From Metabacillus sp. B2-18 (GTDB lineage Bacteria > Bacillota > Bacilli > Bacillales > Bacillaceae), in contig NZ_CP088245.1 of assembly GCF_021117275.1 (NCBI RefSeq), positions 2,331,501 through 2,395,500 on the forward strand: 64,000 nt of DNA. Reading direction: 5' to 3'. The number at the start of each line of letters is the position of its first letter. Position 1 is the stretch's first letter. Made by a program: the position numbers and the translations under genes. The notes below the pieces were generated by a model. That model was not told the DNA's origin, ran no database searches, and saw nothing but the letters and a program-made list of their open reading frames with translations. Shown piece by piece: positions 53,413 to 63,298 of this stretch.

Positions 53413-53471
53413 AAAACCAAGAAGTTCAAGAAAGGTTTACATGCGTAACTTCTAAATAAGGAGGATTTCAA

Positions 53472-53618
53472 ATGAGCCAACAAGTTAGAGATTTCAAAGT
53501 GAATGATTTACTAAAAAAACACAAATTTAACGAAAAAGAAATTGCTGAAATGGATGATTCACAAATTGAATATTTTCACTGGCTCTATTTCGAAGATTCT
53601 GTATACGATTATATGTAA
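53472..53618 (+). CDS. 48-aa acidic protein, cassette copy 1 (BH0509-like)
   Basis: The product reads MSQQVRDFKVNDLLKKHKFN, then EKEIAEMDDSQIEYFHWLYF, ending DSVYDYM. It is helical and acidic at the C-terminus, resembling the small BH0509-type proteins of bacilli, whose role is unknown. AAGGAGG precedes the ATG. A second copy at 59631 differs at one residue (V to A). A strong terminator and then a 52-bp array follow. Confidence 0.8.
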   Translation: MSQQVRDFKVNDLLKKHKFNEKEIAEMDDSQIEYFHWLYFEDSVYDYM

Positions 53619-53640
53619 TTATTAATATAAAAAATATATA

Positions 53641-53672
53641 AGCTATTGTGCTAAGAGCACAATAGCTTTTTT
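53641..53672 (+). terminator. Terminator of cassette copy 1
   Basis: AGCTATTGTGCT pairs perfectly with AGCACAATAGCT around a 3-base loop, followed by T residues. Confidence 0.9.
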
Positions 53673-53708
53673 AGTGTTAAATGAATAGTTTTGGTTTTCA
53701 TTAAATTT

Positions 53709-54066
53709 ATGAACGACAGTTAGCGTCAGATCATAACTAGTTTTGTTGTTCATCCACCTCATGAACGACAGAACGTATTCCGTTCCGGCCAGTTTTGTCG
53801 TTCATCCACCTAATGAACGACAGAACGCATTCCATTCCAGTCACATTTGTCGTTCATTCACCTTATGAACGACAGAACGCATTCCGTTCCGGCCACTTTT
53901 GTTGTTCATCCACCTAATGAACGACAGAACGCATTCCGTTCCGGCCAGTTTTGTCGTTCATTCACCTTATGAACGACAGAACGCATACAATTCCAGTCAC
54001 TTTTGTCGTTCATTCACCTTATGAACGACAGAACGCATACAATTCCAATCACTTTTGTCGTTCATC
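53709..54066. repeat. Array 2: seven palindromic units of 52 bp
   Basis: A unit is ATGAACGACA, then 25 bases (GAACGCATTCCGTTCCGGCC and on), TGTCGTTCAT, then 7 bases (CCACCTA or TCACCTT). Units start at 53709, 53761, 53813, 53865, 53917, 53969 and 54021, an exact 52-base step. Arms are 10-bp inverted repeats. Cores vary (CGTTCCGGCCAGTT, CATTCCAGTCACAT, CAATTCCAGTCACTT). It lies between the terminator of a small gene and the 3' end of the pectinase gene. Confidence 0.92.
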
Positions 54067-54117
54067 AACCTCATGGGGACAAGAAACCTGTCCCCACGGC
54101 CCTTTCCCCACGGCCTT

Positions 54118-57100
54118 TTATTTCATTAGTTCTTGTGTGAATTGAATGAGATAGGTAGCTTGTTCTGTTGTTAGTTCTTTGTCTGTTTTAGCTTTAACAT
54201 GGTTGATGAAAGCATTTAATTGTCCGTTTCTGGCTTTTGTATTATTTTTTTCAGCTGACTTTTTAGCAGCTTCTAATTTTTTAAGATATGGTTGGAAATT
54301 AGCTTCCTTTCCATTTTCTATGAGAAATTGTTGTGTTAAGTTTGCTAAGCTATCATACTCTACTTTTATTAAAATTGAAATGGAGCTATTTGTTTTGTTG
54401 CCGGCTAGGTCGATTGCTTCAGCAGTAAACTCATGATTTCCTACTCCAAGCTGGTAGGCTGGCTGTGTGTTCTCCTTACAAGTAGAAGAATCTATGCCAG
54501 ATAGAGCGTCAACAGCTTCGCAAGTAACATTTATTTCTTCATCGATACCAAATTCTATTCCATCTTCAAGGTTAAAGGTAATGACCGGTGAAGTTGTGTC
54601 TAGATTTATGGCTACTTCTTTCTTATCTTCAACATTACCAGCTTCATCCTCACTCCAATAGTGAATAATATGCTTACCGTCTTCTTGAATTGTAACAGTA
54701 TTTCCTGATTGTTCAGAGCCATTATTTACTTTAAAATACGTATTCTCTACCTCAGACTCATTGTCAACTGCTGTAAAGTTAATTTTTACAGCTTCTTTGT
54801 ACCAATTGTTCTGAGCTGCTCCAGTTATTTCATGAGTTGTTTCAGGTGCATTTTCATCATTTTTCCCACCAGACACTAAATAAATATTAGGTGATGGTGG
54901 TTCTTCCATTCCTTCACCAATATAAAAACTAGGGTGTGGAGGTTGGTTGTAGCCAACATTTTGCCATGCGATGGATTGTCGATATTGAGCATCATGCATG
55001 AGAGTAAAAATTTTATGATCGGTTACAGCTGTTGTTGTGTAAAGGCGTAACGCACTGCTGTCTTCTGTTCTCCAAATCGCTTCTTCTCTCCAGTCACCTA
55101 AAAGATCAGCCTGTAAAGAAGGAGTACCCTTTGTTGAGTTATTGGAGTAAGTACCTTCAGCAAGTAATAGATTCTCAAGTTTTTTGTCTTCGTGATTCCA
55201 TTTTGCGATTGTACCTGTTCCTACTCCTTTATTAGCATCCCATTTATGATCGAGCAATTCTCGTAAAAGATCTCCATCCCACCAAATACCGAAGTTTGAA
55301 GATGGAATATTTTCAGAGATTTTCTCACCAGTAGCTGAATACAAACCACCAGTTGTACTATTCCATTCACCTGAAATAGCCCATGCCTCAGCACCATCAT
55401 AAGTAGGATCAATATCAGCCGTCATACCACGGCCAGTATCTTCACCAGTTTTAACGCCCCAGATGAATTCACCTGTTTCAGCATCACGAAGATCATAGCC
55501 ATATTTTGCATCGGTATGCTCTTGTACGGAGAAAATTTCAAGTCCTGGACGATTAGGATCTAAATCACTAACATGAAGGGCGTCACCATGACCTAATCCA
55601 GAGTTATAAAGACCAGAGCCATCATCATCGATCGTCATTTGACCATAGACAATTTCATCTTTTCCATCATGGTCAACATCAGCGACGCTTAAGCTATGAT
55701 AGCCTTGACCCGCCCAGCTACTATAGCCTTCATTATTCGTATCAAATGTCCATTCTTTTGTTAGCTTCCCATCTCTAAAGTTATAAGCTGTCACAACGGT
55801 TCTAGTGTAATAGCCTCTGGCCATAATAAGACTAGGTTTCTCACCGTCTAGATACGCAACTCCAGCAAGGAAACGATCGACACGGTTACCATATGAATCA
55901 CCCCAAGATGAGACATCACCACGTTGTGGGTCATAGTCAGTTGTGACAAGTTCCTTACCAGTTTCACCCTCAAATACTGTGAGATATTCTGAGCCTTGAA
56001 GGATATAACCTGATGAATTTCGATGATCCGCATCTTTCTTACCAATGACGTTTCCTTGTCCATCCACTGTTCCATCGGCCGTTTTAAAAGCAATCTCTGC
56101 TTTGCCATTTCCATCAAAATCGTAAACGATGAACTGAGTGTAATGGGCTCCTGCGCGAATATTTTTACCAAGATCAATTCTCCACAGTTTTGTTCCATCC
56201 AGCTTGTATGCATCGATATACACATTTCCAGTGTAACCAGCTTGTGAATTGTCTTTTGCATTTGATGGATTCCATTTTACAATGATTTCATACTCGCCAT
56301 CACCATCTAGATCTCCAACACTTGCATCATTCGCTGAATACGTGTAAGGATCTCCTAATGGTGTGACACCATCCTTTGGCTTATCAAGTGGAATGTCTAA
56401 GAAGTTATTGCTTAAAACATTTGCGCGATCTTTTGTTTTCTTTTCTTTCCTATCTAAAACAGCGCGTACCTCGTAAACGTCATCTACGGTTCCTTCTTTG
56501 TCAACAAAGTTTGTGCTGTCTGAAAGAGGTGAAGTGTTAATTTTCTCATCGTTGCGATATAAGTTGAATGACACATCCTTAGGATCAGTTCCTAATAATC
56601 TCCAACCGAGATAAACGCCTTCATCGGTTTTAACAGCTACGAGACTGCGATCAATTGATTCCATTTGTCTATTTAGTACTGTTACTGCCGGTGTTTCAAG
56701 GCTATCAGATTGTTCAGAGATTCCACCAGCATTTACCGCAGCAACTTTGTAGTAGTATTTAATAGTGGTTAGAACCGTTTTATCTGTATATTTCGTATCA
56801 CTTGTTTTACCAACTAATTGATACGTTCCATCTTTCTTTTTAGATCGATAAACATTATATGTTTTAGCTCCTTCCGTTTTATCCCAGCTAAAGGTTAGAT
56901 CATTTTTATTAACATCTCCAAGCTTAAGGTTTACGGGTGCATTTGGAACAGAAACAGATGGATCAATCATCGATACAGCTAATGGCATAGAAGGAACAGT
57001 TTCGATATTCGCACTGTCAATTGTAGTAACTGTGTACTCATATTCCATACCAACATCGATACTAGTATCTTTGTAAGAATTCGTTGCTGATGTACCAATA

Positions 57101-59202
57101 AGCTCTACCTTATTAGTTCCTGCAACTTTTCGGTAAATATTATATTTTGATGCACCGTCTACTGCTTTCCATGATAAATTAACAGACGGATTTTCAGGAT
57201 CAATCGTCACTTCCTCAGCCTTCAGTTCTGATGGTGCGAGTAAAATCGGCGTAAGCTCAAGACCATTTGCAATTCCAGTAGATCCTTTGAAATTCACATT
57301 CATTTGACCATCTGTTACAGAAACATCAGAAAACACCTTTGACGTATAATTTCGACTTGAAGCATTTACAGGACCTAAGTCTTTACCCTCTATCGATACG
57401 TCTGTTCTAGCACTTCCAAGGAAATCTGCAACATGAACCTTCACAGCATATAGTCCATTTGGTACATCCACTTTGAATTCCCAACCAACGTTAAAATATC
57501 CTAGCCAATCACGTGTTACGTCTCGAAGTGGTGTATCTCCATCTCCACGGTCACGTGTGATCATGCCTGTATTATCTTTAATTCCATACCCTCTTTCTTC
57601 GGTATATACAGTATTAAGATCAACATTCGTAAAACCCTCGGCAACAGGACTGCCAACCGGCCCGAAGTCAAACTTAAGAGTTGCTTCTTTTGTTTTTATT
57701 TCAACAACATCTGAACGATCGGACTCTCCTTTTCCATTTACAGCAACCACATGCAGATGATAGGTATTTCCTTCATCCATACCTGATAAGCTGATTCTAG
57801 GAATAGTTGAGGTACCAGCTAAAACATAATTTTCTTCAGTTGAAAGTTTACGATAAATTTTATAAATATCCGTATTCTCAACTACATCCCATGTTAACAC
57901 TGCCCCGGCATTACTGATGCTGCTTGCCGTTACACCAGTAGGCTTGTTTGGAACATTTGCTGGAGGCTCAACGTCTGTTACATACGAAGCTAGTGGACTA
58001 CTTAACTCTTTTATTCCAGACGATAAAAGGCGTGCAATTTGAATTGCTCCATATTCCTGGAAGTGCGTATCATCTTGTGAACCATTTGGAAACGCTTGAT
58101 AAATCCCTGGCTCTGTATGAAGGAATATAGAAAGAGTCCCAATAGGACCAATTGAGTTATAATATTCACGGCTAAGTGTACTTAAATCAACCAACTCAAC
58201 ATCAAGTTCAGCTGCCACTTCTTTCATACCTTCTACATATTCTGGAAAACTTACATTAAAAATGCCTGTTTCTGAATTAAAATCACGTCGACCAACAGGT
58301 GTAACTAAAATTGGAGTGGCACCACGTTGTCTTGCTCCATTAATATAGGTTTTTAAATAATTTTTATAATCTGGAACTGATGCATAACGCTCAGGTCTGC
58401 TGATGGTAGCATCGTTATGTCCAAATTGAATAAGAAAATAATCATCAGGACGGATTTCTGTCAAAATATGATCTAATCTTCCTTCGAAAATAAACGACTT
58501 AGAACTTCTTCCACCTATAGCATGATTGTCAAAAAGAATGTCATCATTAAAGTATCGTGGAATCATCTGTCCCCAACCTGCTTCAGGCTTCCAATATTCA
58601 TCATATGTTTGCACAGTAGAGTCACCTGCAATATAGACAGTTGGCTTCTCACCTGCATCACGTTTAGCTAGTTCTGTAATAATAAGTCCGTTAATTTTTG
58701 GATTACTGCCAGTAAGCTCAACATTCAATTGTCCGTCTACTAATGCAATAGAAAAACTACGATCAATGAATTCTCCTGCGGCAACAGCTGTATCCTGAAT
58801 CTTTTGAATGGTTTCAGCTTTCACACCTATATTTGTAGCTTCCTTCGAATCTCCCGCAATAACTGATACAGAATAATCACCATTTGGCAAATCTACATTA
58901 AAACTTGTTTCCTTTGTTGAAATAAAATCAGACTGCAATGCGTCAGTTGCTCCATTGTCTCCTGAAACGACCTTTGATGGATCTTGAAAACCATATCCAA
59001 CGTCTTCGCTATAAGCAGATTCCTCTGAGACTTTGCTATATCCTTCTTTTACTGCACTTGATGATGTTCAAAAATCAAATTTTTTCGTTAATACATTTTC
59101 CTCTGCCTTTGCAGCTTGAAAACTAATAGGAAAATTAGATAGCACTAGCATGGCACTTAATAATATTGCAGCATGCTTCCTACCTTTTCTCATACCTTTC
59201 AT
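54118..59202 (-). pseudogene. Secreted rhamnogalacturonan acetylesterase-lyase fusion, nonsense codon near start
   Basis: A frame of 1695 codons starting at an ATG (59202) with a signal peptide (AILLSAMLVLSNFPISFQAA). A TGA at 59068-59070, in KFDF-stop-TSSSAV where this domain family has glycine, interrupts it. The downstream part is open for 1606 residues. In that numbering a CBM-like domain is followed by a CE12 SGNH esterase (GDST 105-108, GGRS 142, GHND 173, DDTH 289), an FnIII, a second CBM-like domain (418-565), two FnIII, a YesW-like PL11 rhamnogalacturonan lyase (about 755-1340, NDASVGDLDGDGEYEIIVKW), two Ig-like domains and an FIVAR-like C-terminus. It should cut and deacetylate pectin backbone outside the cell, if made. 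Confidence 0.9.
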
Positions 59203-59538
59203 AAGTTCACTACCTTTCGTTATTGAAAATAGTCACCTTATGCCTTGTCGAGTTGAATGTATCCCTCCCTTCACCATTTTTGAAAACCCTTACAAAAGTA
59301 CATAATAGATGTTGTCAGAATATTTAGATATATAAAATTCAGACATTCTCGTTTAAAAAACAGATATGATTTATAAGTAGTTCTTTTTGACTATCCAAAT
59401 TTCTCTGGGTTATAAATCCTTTTTCTTAGTAACTTTGCAAATGTCATGACAAATGGATTAGTAAATCAGTACACTTATAGGAATTTTGTTTACATCCCTT
59501 TTTTATATCATTTTCTGATAAATCATCTTAAATTAATA
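59203..59538. other. Intergenic region upstream of the pectinase gene
   Basis: GAAAGGT and GTGAA before the ATG at 59202 serve as ribosome site. No gene is seen. The last part, from about 59490, is the start of the duplicated cassette leader. A promoter for the pectinase gene could not be placed with confidence. Confidence 0.5.
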
Positions 59539-59568
59539 TTGGTTTAATCTCATTTTGAGATATATAAT
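59539..59568 (+). promoter_or_regulatory. Promoter with palindrome in the spacer, copy 2
   Basis: TTGGTT (59539-59544) and TATAAT (59563-59568), again 18 bases apart, with ATCTCATTTTGAGAT at 59547-59561. The whole stretch from about 59510 to the ATG is nearly identical to that before 53472. Confidence 0.75.
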
Positions 59569-59630
59569 AAAACCAAGAAGTTCAAGAAAGGTTTACAAAG
59601 CATAACTTCTTTATATTAGGAGGATGTAAA

Positions 59631-59777
59631 ATGAGCCAACAAGCTAGAGACTTTAAAGTGAATGATTTATTAAAAAAACATAAATTTAACGAAAAAGAAA
59701 TCGCTGAAATGGATGATTCACAAATCGAATATTTTCACTGGCTCTATTTCGAAGATTCTGTTTATGATTATATGTAA
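59631..59777 (+). CDS. 48-aa acidic protein, cassette copy 2 (BH0509-like)
   Basis: Nearly identical to the product at 53472, with MSQQARDFKV in place of MSQQVRDFKV and otherwise only silent changes (AAACACAAA against AAACATAAA, GTATAC against GTTTAT). Silent differences with a conserved protein suggest selection on the product. The ribosome site AGGAGG is kept. A terminator and a 52-bp array follow, as in copy 1. Confidence 0.8.
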   Translation: MSQQARDFKVNDLLKKHKFNEKEIAEMDDSQIEYFHWLYFEDSVYDYM

Positions 59778-59799
59778 GTGTTAAGATAAGAAATATAAA

Positions 59800-59835
59800 A
59801 GCTATTGTGCACATGTTGGCACGATAGCTTTTTTA
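59800..59835 (+). terminator. Terminator of cassette copy 2
   Basis: AGCTATTGTGC pairs with GCACGATAGCT (one G-T pair), followed by six T residues. The loop differs from copy 1. Confidence 0.88.
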
Positions 59836-59874
59836 ATAGTTAAATATTAATAAGTTTTTTCCTTCATAGTGGCT

Positions 59875-60082
59875 ATGAAGACCATTAGTGGTGGTTTTGG
59901 TAGGAGTTTTGGTCTTCATCGGGGTTATGAAGACCATTGCCGGTGGCTTGGATGAAAGAGTTATTCTTCATCGCAATTATGAAGACCATTAGTAGCTGTA
60001 CCGCTAAAAGTATTAGTTATCATTTAGTTCATGATCAACAGTACGGGCTCTTTCCTTCCCACTTTTGTCGTTCATGAACCGA
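59875..60082. repeat. Array 3: four in-phase palindromic units of 52 bp
   Basis: Units start at 59875, 59927, 59979 and 60031, exactly 52 bases apart. The first has ATGAAGACCA, 25 bases, TGGTCTTCAT and 7 bases. The second and third keep the left arm with degraded right arms (TTCTTCAT, TTATCAT). The fourth, still in phase, is of array-2 type: ATGATCAACA, 25 bases, TGTCGTTCAT. Two unit families thus share one phase. Confidence 0.88.
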
Positions 60083-60145
60083 CATTGCCTTCTTGCCTTT
60101 TTAGCTTTAAATTTAACGAAATCTACTATACTCTTTAATGAAATA

Positions 60146-60193
60146 ATAAAAAGACCAGACCCCCAGTTAAGTAGATAACTAAGATTCTGGCCT
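60146..60193 (-). terminator. Terminator of the diguanylate cyclase gene
   Basis: On the minus strand AGGCCAGA pairs with TCTGGTCT, followed by a T run. The loop is long (about 26 bases). Confidence 0.65.
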
Positions 60194-60202
60194 TAAAAAT
60201 AT

Positions 60203-61729
60203 TCATCCTCTTAACTTCACATCATGCTTTTCTTCATACATCCTTTTATCTGCTACACTATATAGTTCATCCATGATTTCTCCATCAAGAGGATAACGAC
60301 TAACACCAATACTAGCAGAAAGAGTCATTTGTCCTGAACCTGTTCGCTTCATCGGAATAGCTAATTGCTTGCGAATTTGCTTGATAATGGTTTCTGTTTT
60401 ATCAATATTTAGTAACAAAACAAATTCATCACCGCCTAGTCTTGCGGTATGATGTTCAGCTCCAGCTGCTTCTTGTAAGATTGTTGCAAGGTATCGTATA
60501 GCATGATCGCCTGCTTGATGTCCTAATGTATCGTTTATTTTCTTTAATTTATTAAGATCTAGCAAAACAAGGTCAAACATTTCTTTTCTACTTATAAGCT
60601 CTTGAATTTTTATTTCAAAAGCAGCCCGATTGGATAATCCTGTTAAAATATCGTGGTATGCGAGATAATACTCATGTTTCACCTTATTTTTGGCTTCTGT
60701 AACATCTTTTACCATAACAAACTGAAGTGTCTTTCCTTCTAGTAAAATAAAGTCGGAATCAAACGACAATATTGTTTCTTCCCCTTTTATATTCACAAAA
60801 GAAAGTTCTTCGTCAGTAAGCCTAATTCGATTTTGAAAAAATGTTTGATGTGCTTTTATAAACTTTTCTTTATCAACACCATTTAAAAAAGACAGAATCG
60901 AATTTTGAATAAGTTCCTTATTGCTAACACCTAGATAATTGGCTACCTGAGGACTAGCCTCATGAACAACCGCATCTTCATCCATAAGGAGGATCCCTAG
61001 TGGAGATCGCTGAAACAAGATGTTATATCGTTTCTCATACGATGATAAATAATCATATTTTGACATACTAAGGAAAATGGCGTATGCCCAAAATAATGAA
61101 CCGTGCGGAATTAAGAAAGTGATAAATGATAAATTCGTATTTTGTAAAAGGATGGAGCCTACCAACATCGTTAAGGTCCATACAAAAAATAAGATCATAC
61201 CTTTGAACCATAATACTGCAGCTTGATTTCCCTTTTTCATTTCCTTTATGGTTAAAAATACGTTTACTATAAGATACGCAAAATCCACAATCCATAACAA
61301 GATCAGACCGGGACCTGGAATAAACATAGGTTTTAATGCGGTCTCATCAAATTCGTTTAACATCCATGAATCAAAAGGAATCGTTGCAATCACAACGATT
61401 CCTGGAATAAATAATAGCTTAAATAATTTCCCGTTTTTCATTTTATACATATTAGCATTGATTAAAAAAAGATGCAGGGATAACAAAGCACTAACGGCAA
61501 TTGACCCATTTATCCAGTAAACAACAATTTTATCAAGATACTTAGGATAAATAAGGCTAGATGTAAATACCCCAAAAAACCATAGAGACGACGATAGAAA
61601 AAATAAACTACATGTAATATGCTTCCGACACTTTCGATTATGACCATAAACCATACCTGCCAAAAAAATAAAAATAATCGCAGGAATCAGATACATGATA
61701 CTGAAAAAGAAAATTTGCAAAACCCTCAC
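60203..61729 (-). CDS. Membrane diguanylate cyclase (7TM-PAS-GGDEF)
   Basis: A 508-residue protein. The N-terminal 220 residues hold about seven transmembrane segments of the histidine-kinase 7TM type. A PAS domain follows (230-345, RSPLGILLMDEDAVVHEASP), then GGDEF (355-508) with an intact ARLGGDEFVLLL (GGDEF 432-436) and LAYHDILTGLSNRAAFE. The RxxD inhibition site is absent (GAEHHTAR region). It should make c-di-GMP. The GTG at 61729 may be replaced by the TTG at 61720, which has GGTGAGG upstream. A c-di-GMP riboswitch lies in its leader. Confidence 0.92.
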   Translation of the reverse strand: MRVLQIFFFSIMYLIPAIIFIFLAGMVYGHNRKCRKHITCSLFFLSSSLWFFGVFTSSLIYPKYLDKIVVYWINGSIAVSALLSLHLFLINANMYKMKNGKLFKLLFIPGIVVIATIPFDSWMLNEFDETALKPMFIPGPGLILLWIVDFAYLIVNVFLTIKEMKKGNQAAVLWFKGMILFFVWTLTMLVGSILLQNTNLSFITFLIPHGSLFWAYAIFLSMSKYDYLSSYEKRYNILFQRSPLGILLMDEDAVVHEASPQVANYLGVSNKELIQNSILSFLNGVDKEKFIKAHQTFFQNRIRLTDEELSFVNIKGEETILSFDSDFILLEGKTLQFVMVKDVTEAKNKVKHEYYLAYHDILTGLSNRAAFEIKIQELISRKEMFDLVLLDLNKLKKINDTLGHQAGDHAIRYLATILQEAAGAEHHTARLGGDEFVLLLNIDKTETIIKQIRKQLAIPMKRTGSGQMTLSASIGVSRYPLDGEIMDELYSVADKRMYEEKHDVKLRG

Positions 61730-61810
61730 CTACTAATTAACACTAATATGTTATAATTTCTCGCTTATATTTTGGAACCCAATTTCATATAAAGAATACT
61801 GACAAAACAC

Positions 61811-61838
61811 AAAAAAACTGCTTACACAGCAGTTTTTT
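61811..61838 (-). terminator. Terminator in the riboswitch expression platform
   Basis: On the minus strand AAAACTGCTG pairs with GCAGTTTT, followed by seven T residues. It comes directly after the aptamer and about 80 bases before the cyclase start. Confidence 0.85.
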
Positions 61839-61844
61839 GACATG

Positions 61845-61920
61845 ATTTGTAACCCGGCTATCATGCTGTGCGTAGACCCGTGGCTTTGCGTCCTATGCTT
61901 TCACATAGTTTGCCAGAAAT
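61845..61920 (-). ncRNA. c-di-GMP-I (GEMM) riboswitch
   Basis: Read on the minus strand, GGCAAAC is followed by a hairpin with a GAAA tetraloop (CTATGTGAAAGCATAG), then GGACGCAAAGCCACGGGTCT, then a second hairpin and CCGGGTTAC. These are the conserved core, tetraloop and tetraloop-receptor parts of the GEMM-I aptamer. It lies in the leader of the GGDEF gene, with an intrinsic terminator after it, so c-di-GMP very likely tunes synthesis of its own producer. Confidence 0.92.
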
Positions 61921-62308
61921 ATATGATTAACTTCATTATAGTCTATTTTTACTAGGAATAAAATACTGTTAGATAGTAATGGGTTCTGCCAATTTATGAC
62001 TTCTACATAAAAGCCTGAGATGTATATTGAGTATTGGTATATTACCCATTGAAAGAAGATTAGGCAAACTTCTTTAATTACTATTAATGAACCAACGCTT
62101 GACTCATTAATCATTGTAATTGAAACAGGACTTGAGCAACAAAACAAGGATTGGTCGCAAAAAAGCAGTACATTGAGATTGACGAGATCACCTCGTTAAC
62201 GTTTAAAACATTTTTAAGCAATATGAACTGCAATTAGTTTTTCTCCAATCGTTAATTGATGTTTAGGAGAAGAAAAAGTAAGAAAGGAAAGAATGCACTC
62301 TTCCCTTT
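61921..62308. other. Intergenic region upstream of the riboswitch
   Basis: No gene is supported. A plus-strand open stretch of about 50 codons (62050-62199, with INEPTLDSLIIVIETGLEQQN) has protein-like composition and a stop at its end but no start or ribosome site. It may be a gene remnant of unknown kind. The riboswitch promoter should lie in the right part of 61921-62000 on the minus strand; I could not place it. Confidence 0.45.
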
Positions 62309-63172
62309 TTAATGTGGTTCAATATGGATATGAACTCTTTCGATATTATAAATGTCTCGGAGTCTTTCCTCGATTTTATCTGTAATACCATGTCCTTCTA
62401 CTACGGAAAGAGTAGATTTCACAAACACGATCGCATCTACTGTTGTTTGATTTCCTGATACGCGAGCCTTTATATCTTTTACAAACGTAACTCCTGGTGT
62501 ATTTTTAATCGTTTCTTCTATCTCTTTTAACTTTTCCGCATCAAAGCCATCTGTTAAATCATGAACAGCTTCTCTAAAAATCCCATATGCAGTATGAATG
62601 ATAATCAGCCCGACAATACCCGCAACAATTGGATCTAAAAAGCCCCAGCCTAAATATGCTCCAACAATCCCAATTACGGCACCTATACTAACTAACGCAT
62701 CAGAACGGTTATCCTGAGAAGCTGCATATAGTGCCTTACTTTCAAGTTTTTTGGATAAATTGCGGTTATATCGATAAACAAAAAACATAAAAATAGCACA
62801 AAATAACGCAACGAATGCCGTAAACAGCTGTGGTGTAGTCTCTGCCGGAGATCTTAGATTATTAAAAGCATCAACAATAACTTGTATACCAACTGTAAAC
62901 ATAATGATTGAAGCAATTAATGAGGCAATCGTTTCTGCTCTTGAATGACCATATTTATGATTTTCATCGGCAGGCTTTTGGGCAATCCTTAATCCGACTA
63001 AAACAGTTACAGATGCAATTACGTCTGTTAAGTTATTTAACCCATCAGCTTTTAATGCATCTGAATTCCCAATATAACCGGAAATTAGTTTAACTGTAGA
63101 TAGAAAAACATAAGCGGCTATGCTAATCCATACACCTTTCTCGGCTTTCTTTAAATTTGTATTTTCCATCAT
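62309..63172 (-). CDS. Cation diffusion facilitator (probable Mn/Fe/Zn efflux)
   Basis: A 287-residue CDF exporter with six transmembrane segments and a C-terminal cytosolic metal domain. Metal site A residues are in KADGLNNLTDVIASV (segment 2) and SQDNRSDALVSIGAV (segment 5). The HKYGHSRAE loop and C-terminal RVHIHIEPH are typical. The DGLNNLTD pattern resembles MneP-type manganese exporters of Bacillus, but metal choice is not certain. It is a single gene. Confidence 0.9.
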   Translation of the reverse strand: MMENTNLKKAEKGVWISIAAYVFLSTVKLISGYIGNSDALKADGLNNLTDVIASVTVLVGLRIAQKPADENHKYGHSRAETIASLIASIIMFTVGIQVIVDAFNNLRSPAETTPQLFTAFVALFCAIFMFFVYRYNRNLSKKLESKALYAASQDNRSDALVSIGAVIGIVGAYLGWGFLDPIVAGIVGLIIIHTAYGIFREAVHDLTDGFDAEKLKEIEETIKNTPGVTFVKDIKARVSGNQTTVDAIVFVKSTLSVVEGHGITDKIEERLRDIYNIERVHIHIEPH

Positions 63173-63265
63173 TTCCTCCTACTACGACCTGAAACTTATG
63201 TAAGTATAGTAATTAGCTTTTATTGGGTATTTTATTACTGTGAGGAAATGGAGCATTAAAAAATA

Positions 63266-63298
63266 AAAAAAAGCAACTATCATATCATAGTCGCTTTT
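63266..63298 (-). terminator. Terminator of the ABC ATPase gene
   Basis: On the minus strand AAAAAGCGACTAT pairs with ATAGTTGCTTTTT, followed by a T run. It begins inside the last codons. Confidence 0.85.

Noticed and set aside
54066..54118. GGGGACA/TGTCCCC hairpin as terminator of the pectinase gene
   Set aside because: The stem is clear but no T run follows on the minus strand; it looks like a dispersed hairpin motif.
61893..62147. 84-residue minus-strand ORF
   Set aside because: It overlaps the start of the c-di-GMP aptamer and lacks a ribosome site; riboswitch conservation explains the sequence better.
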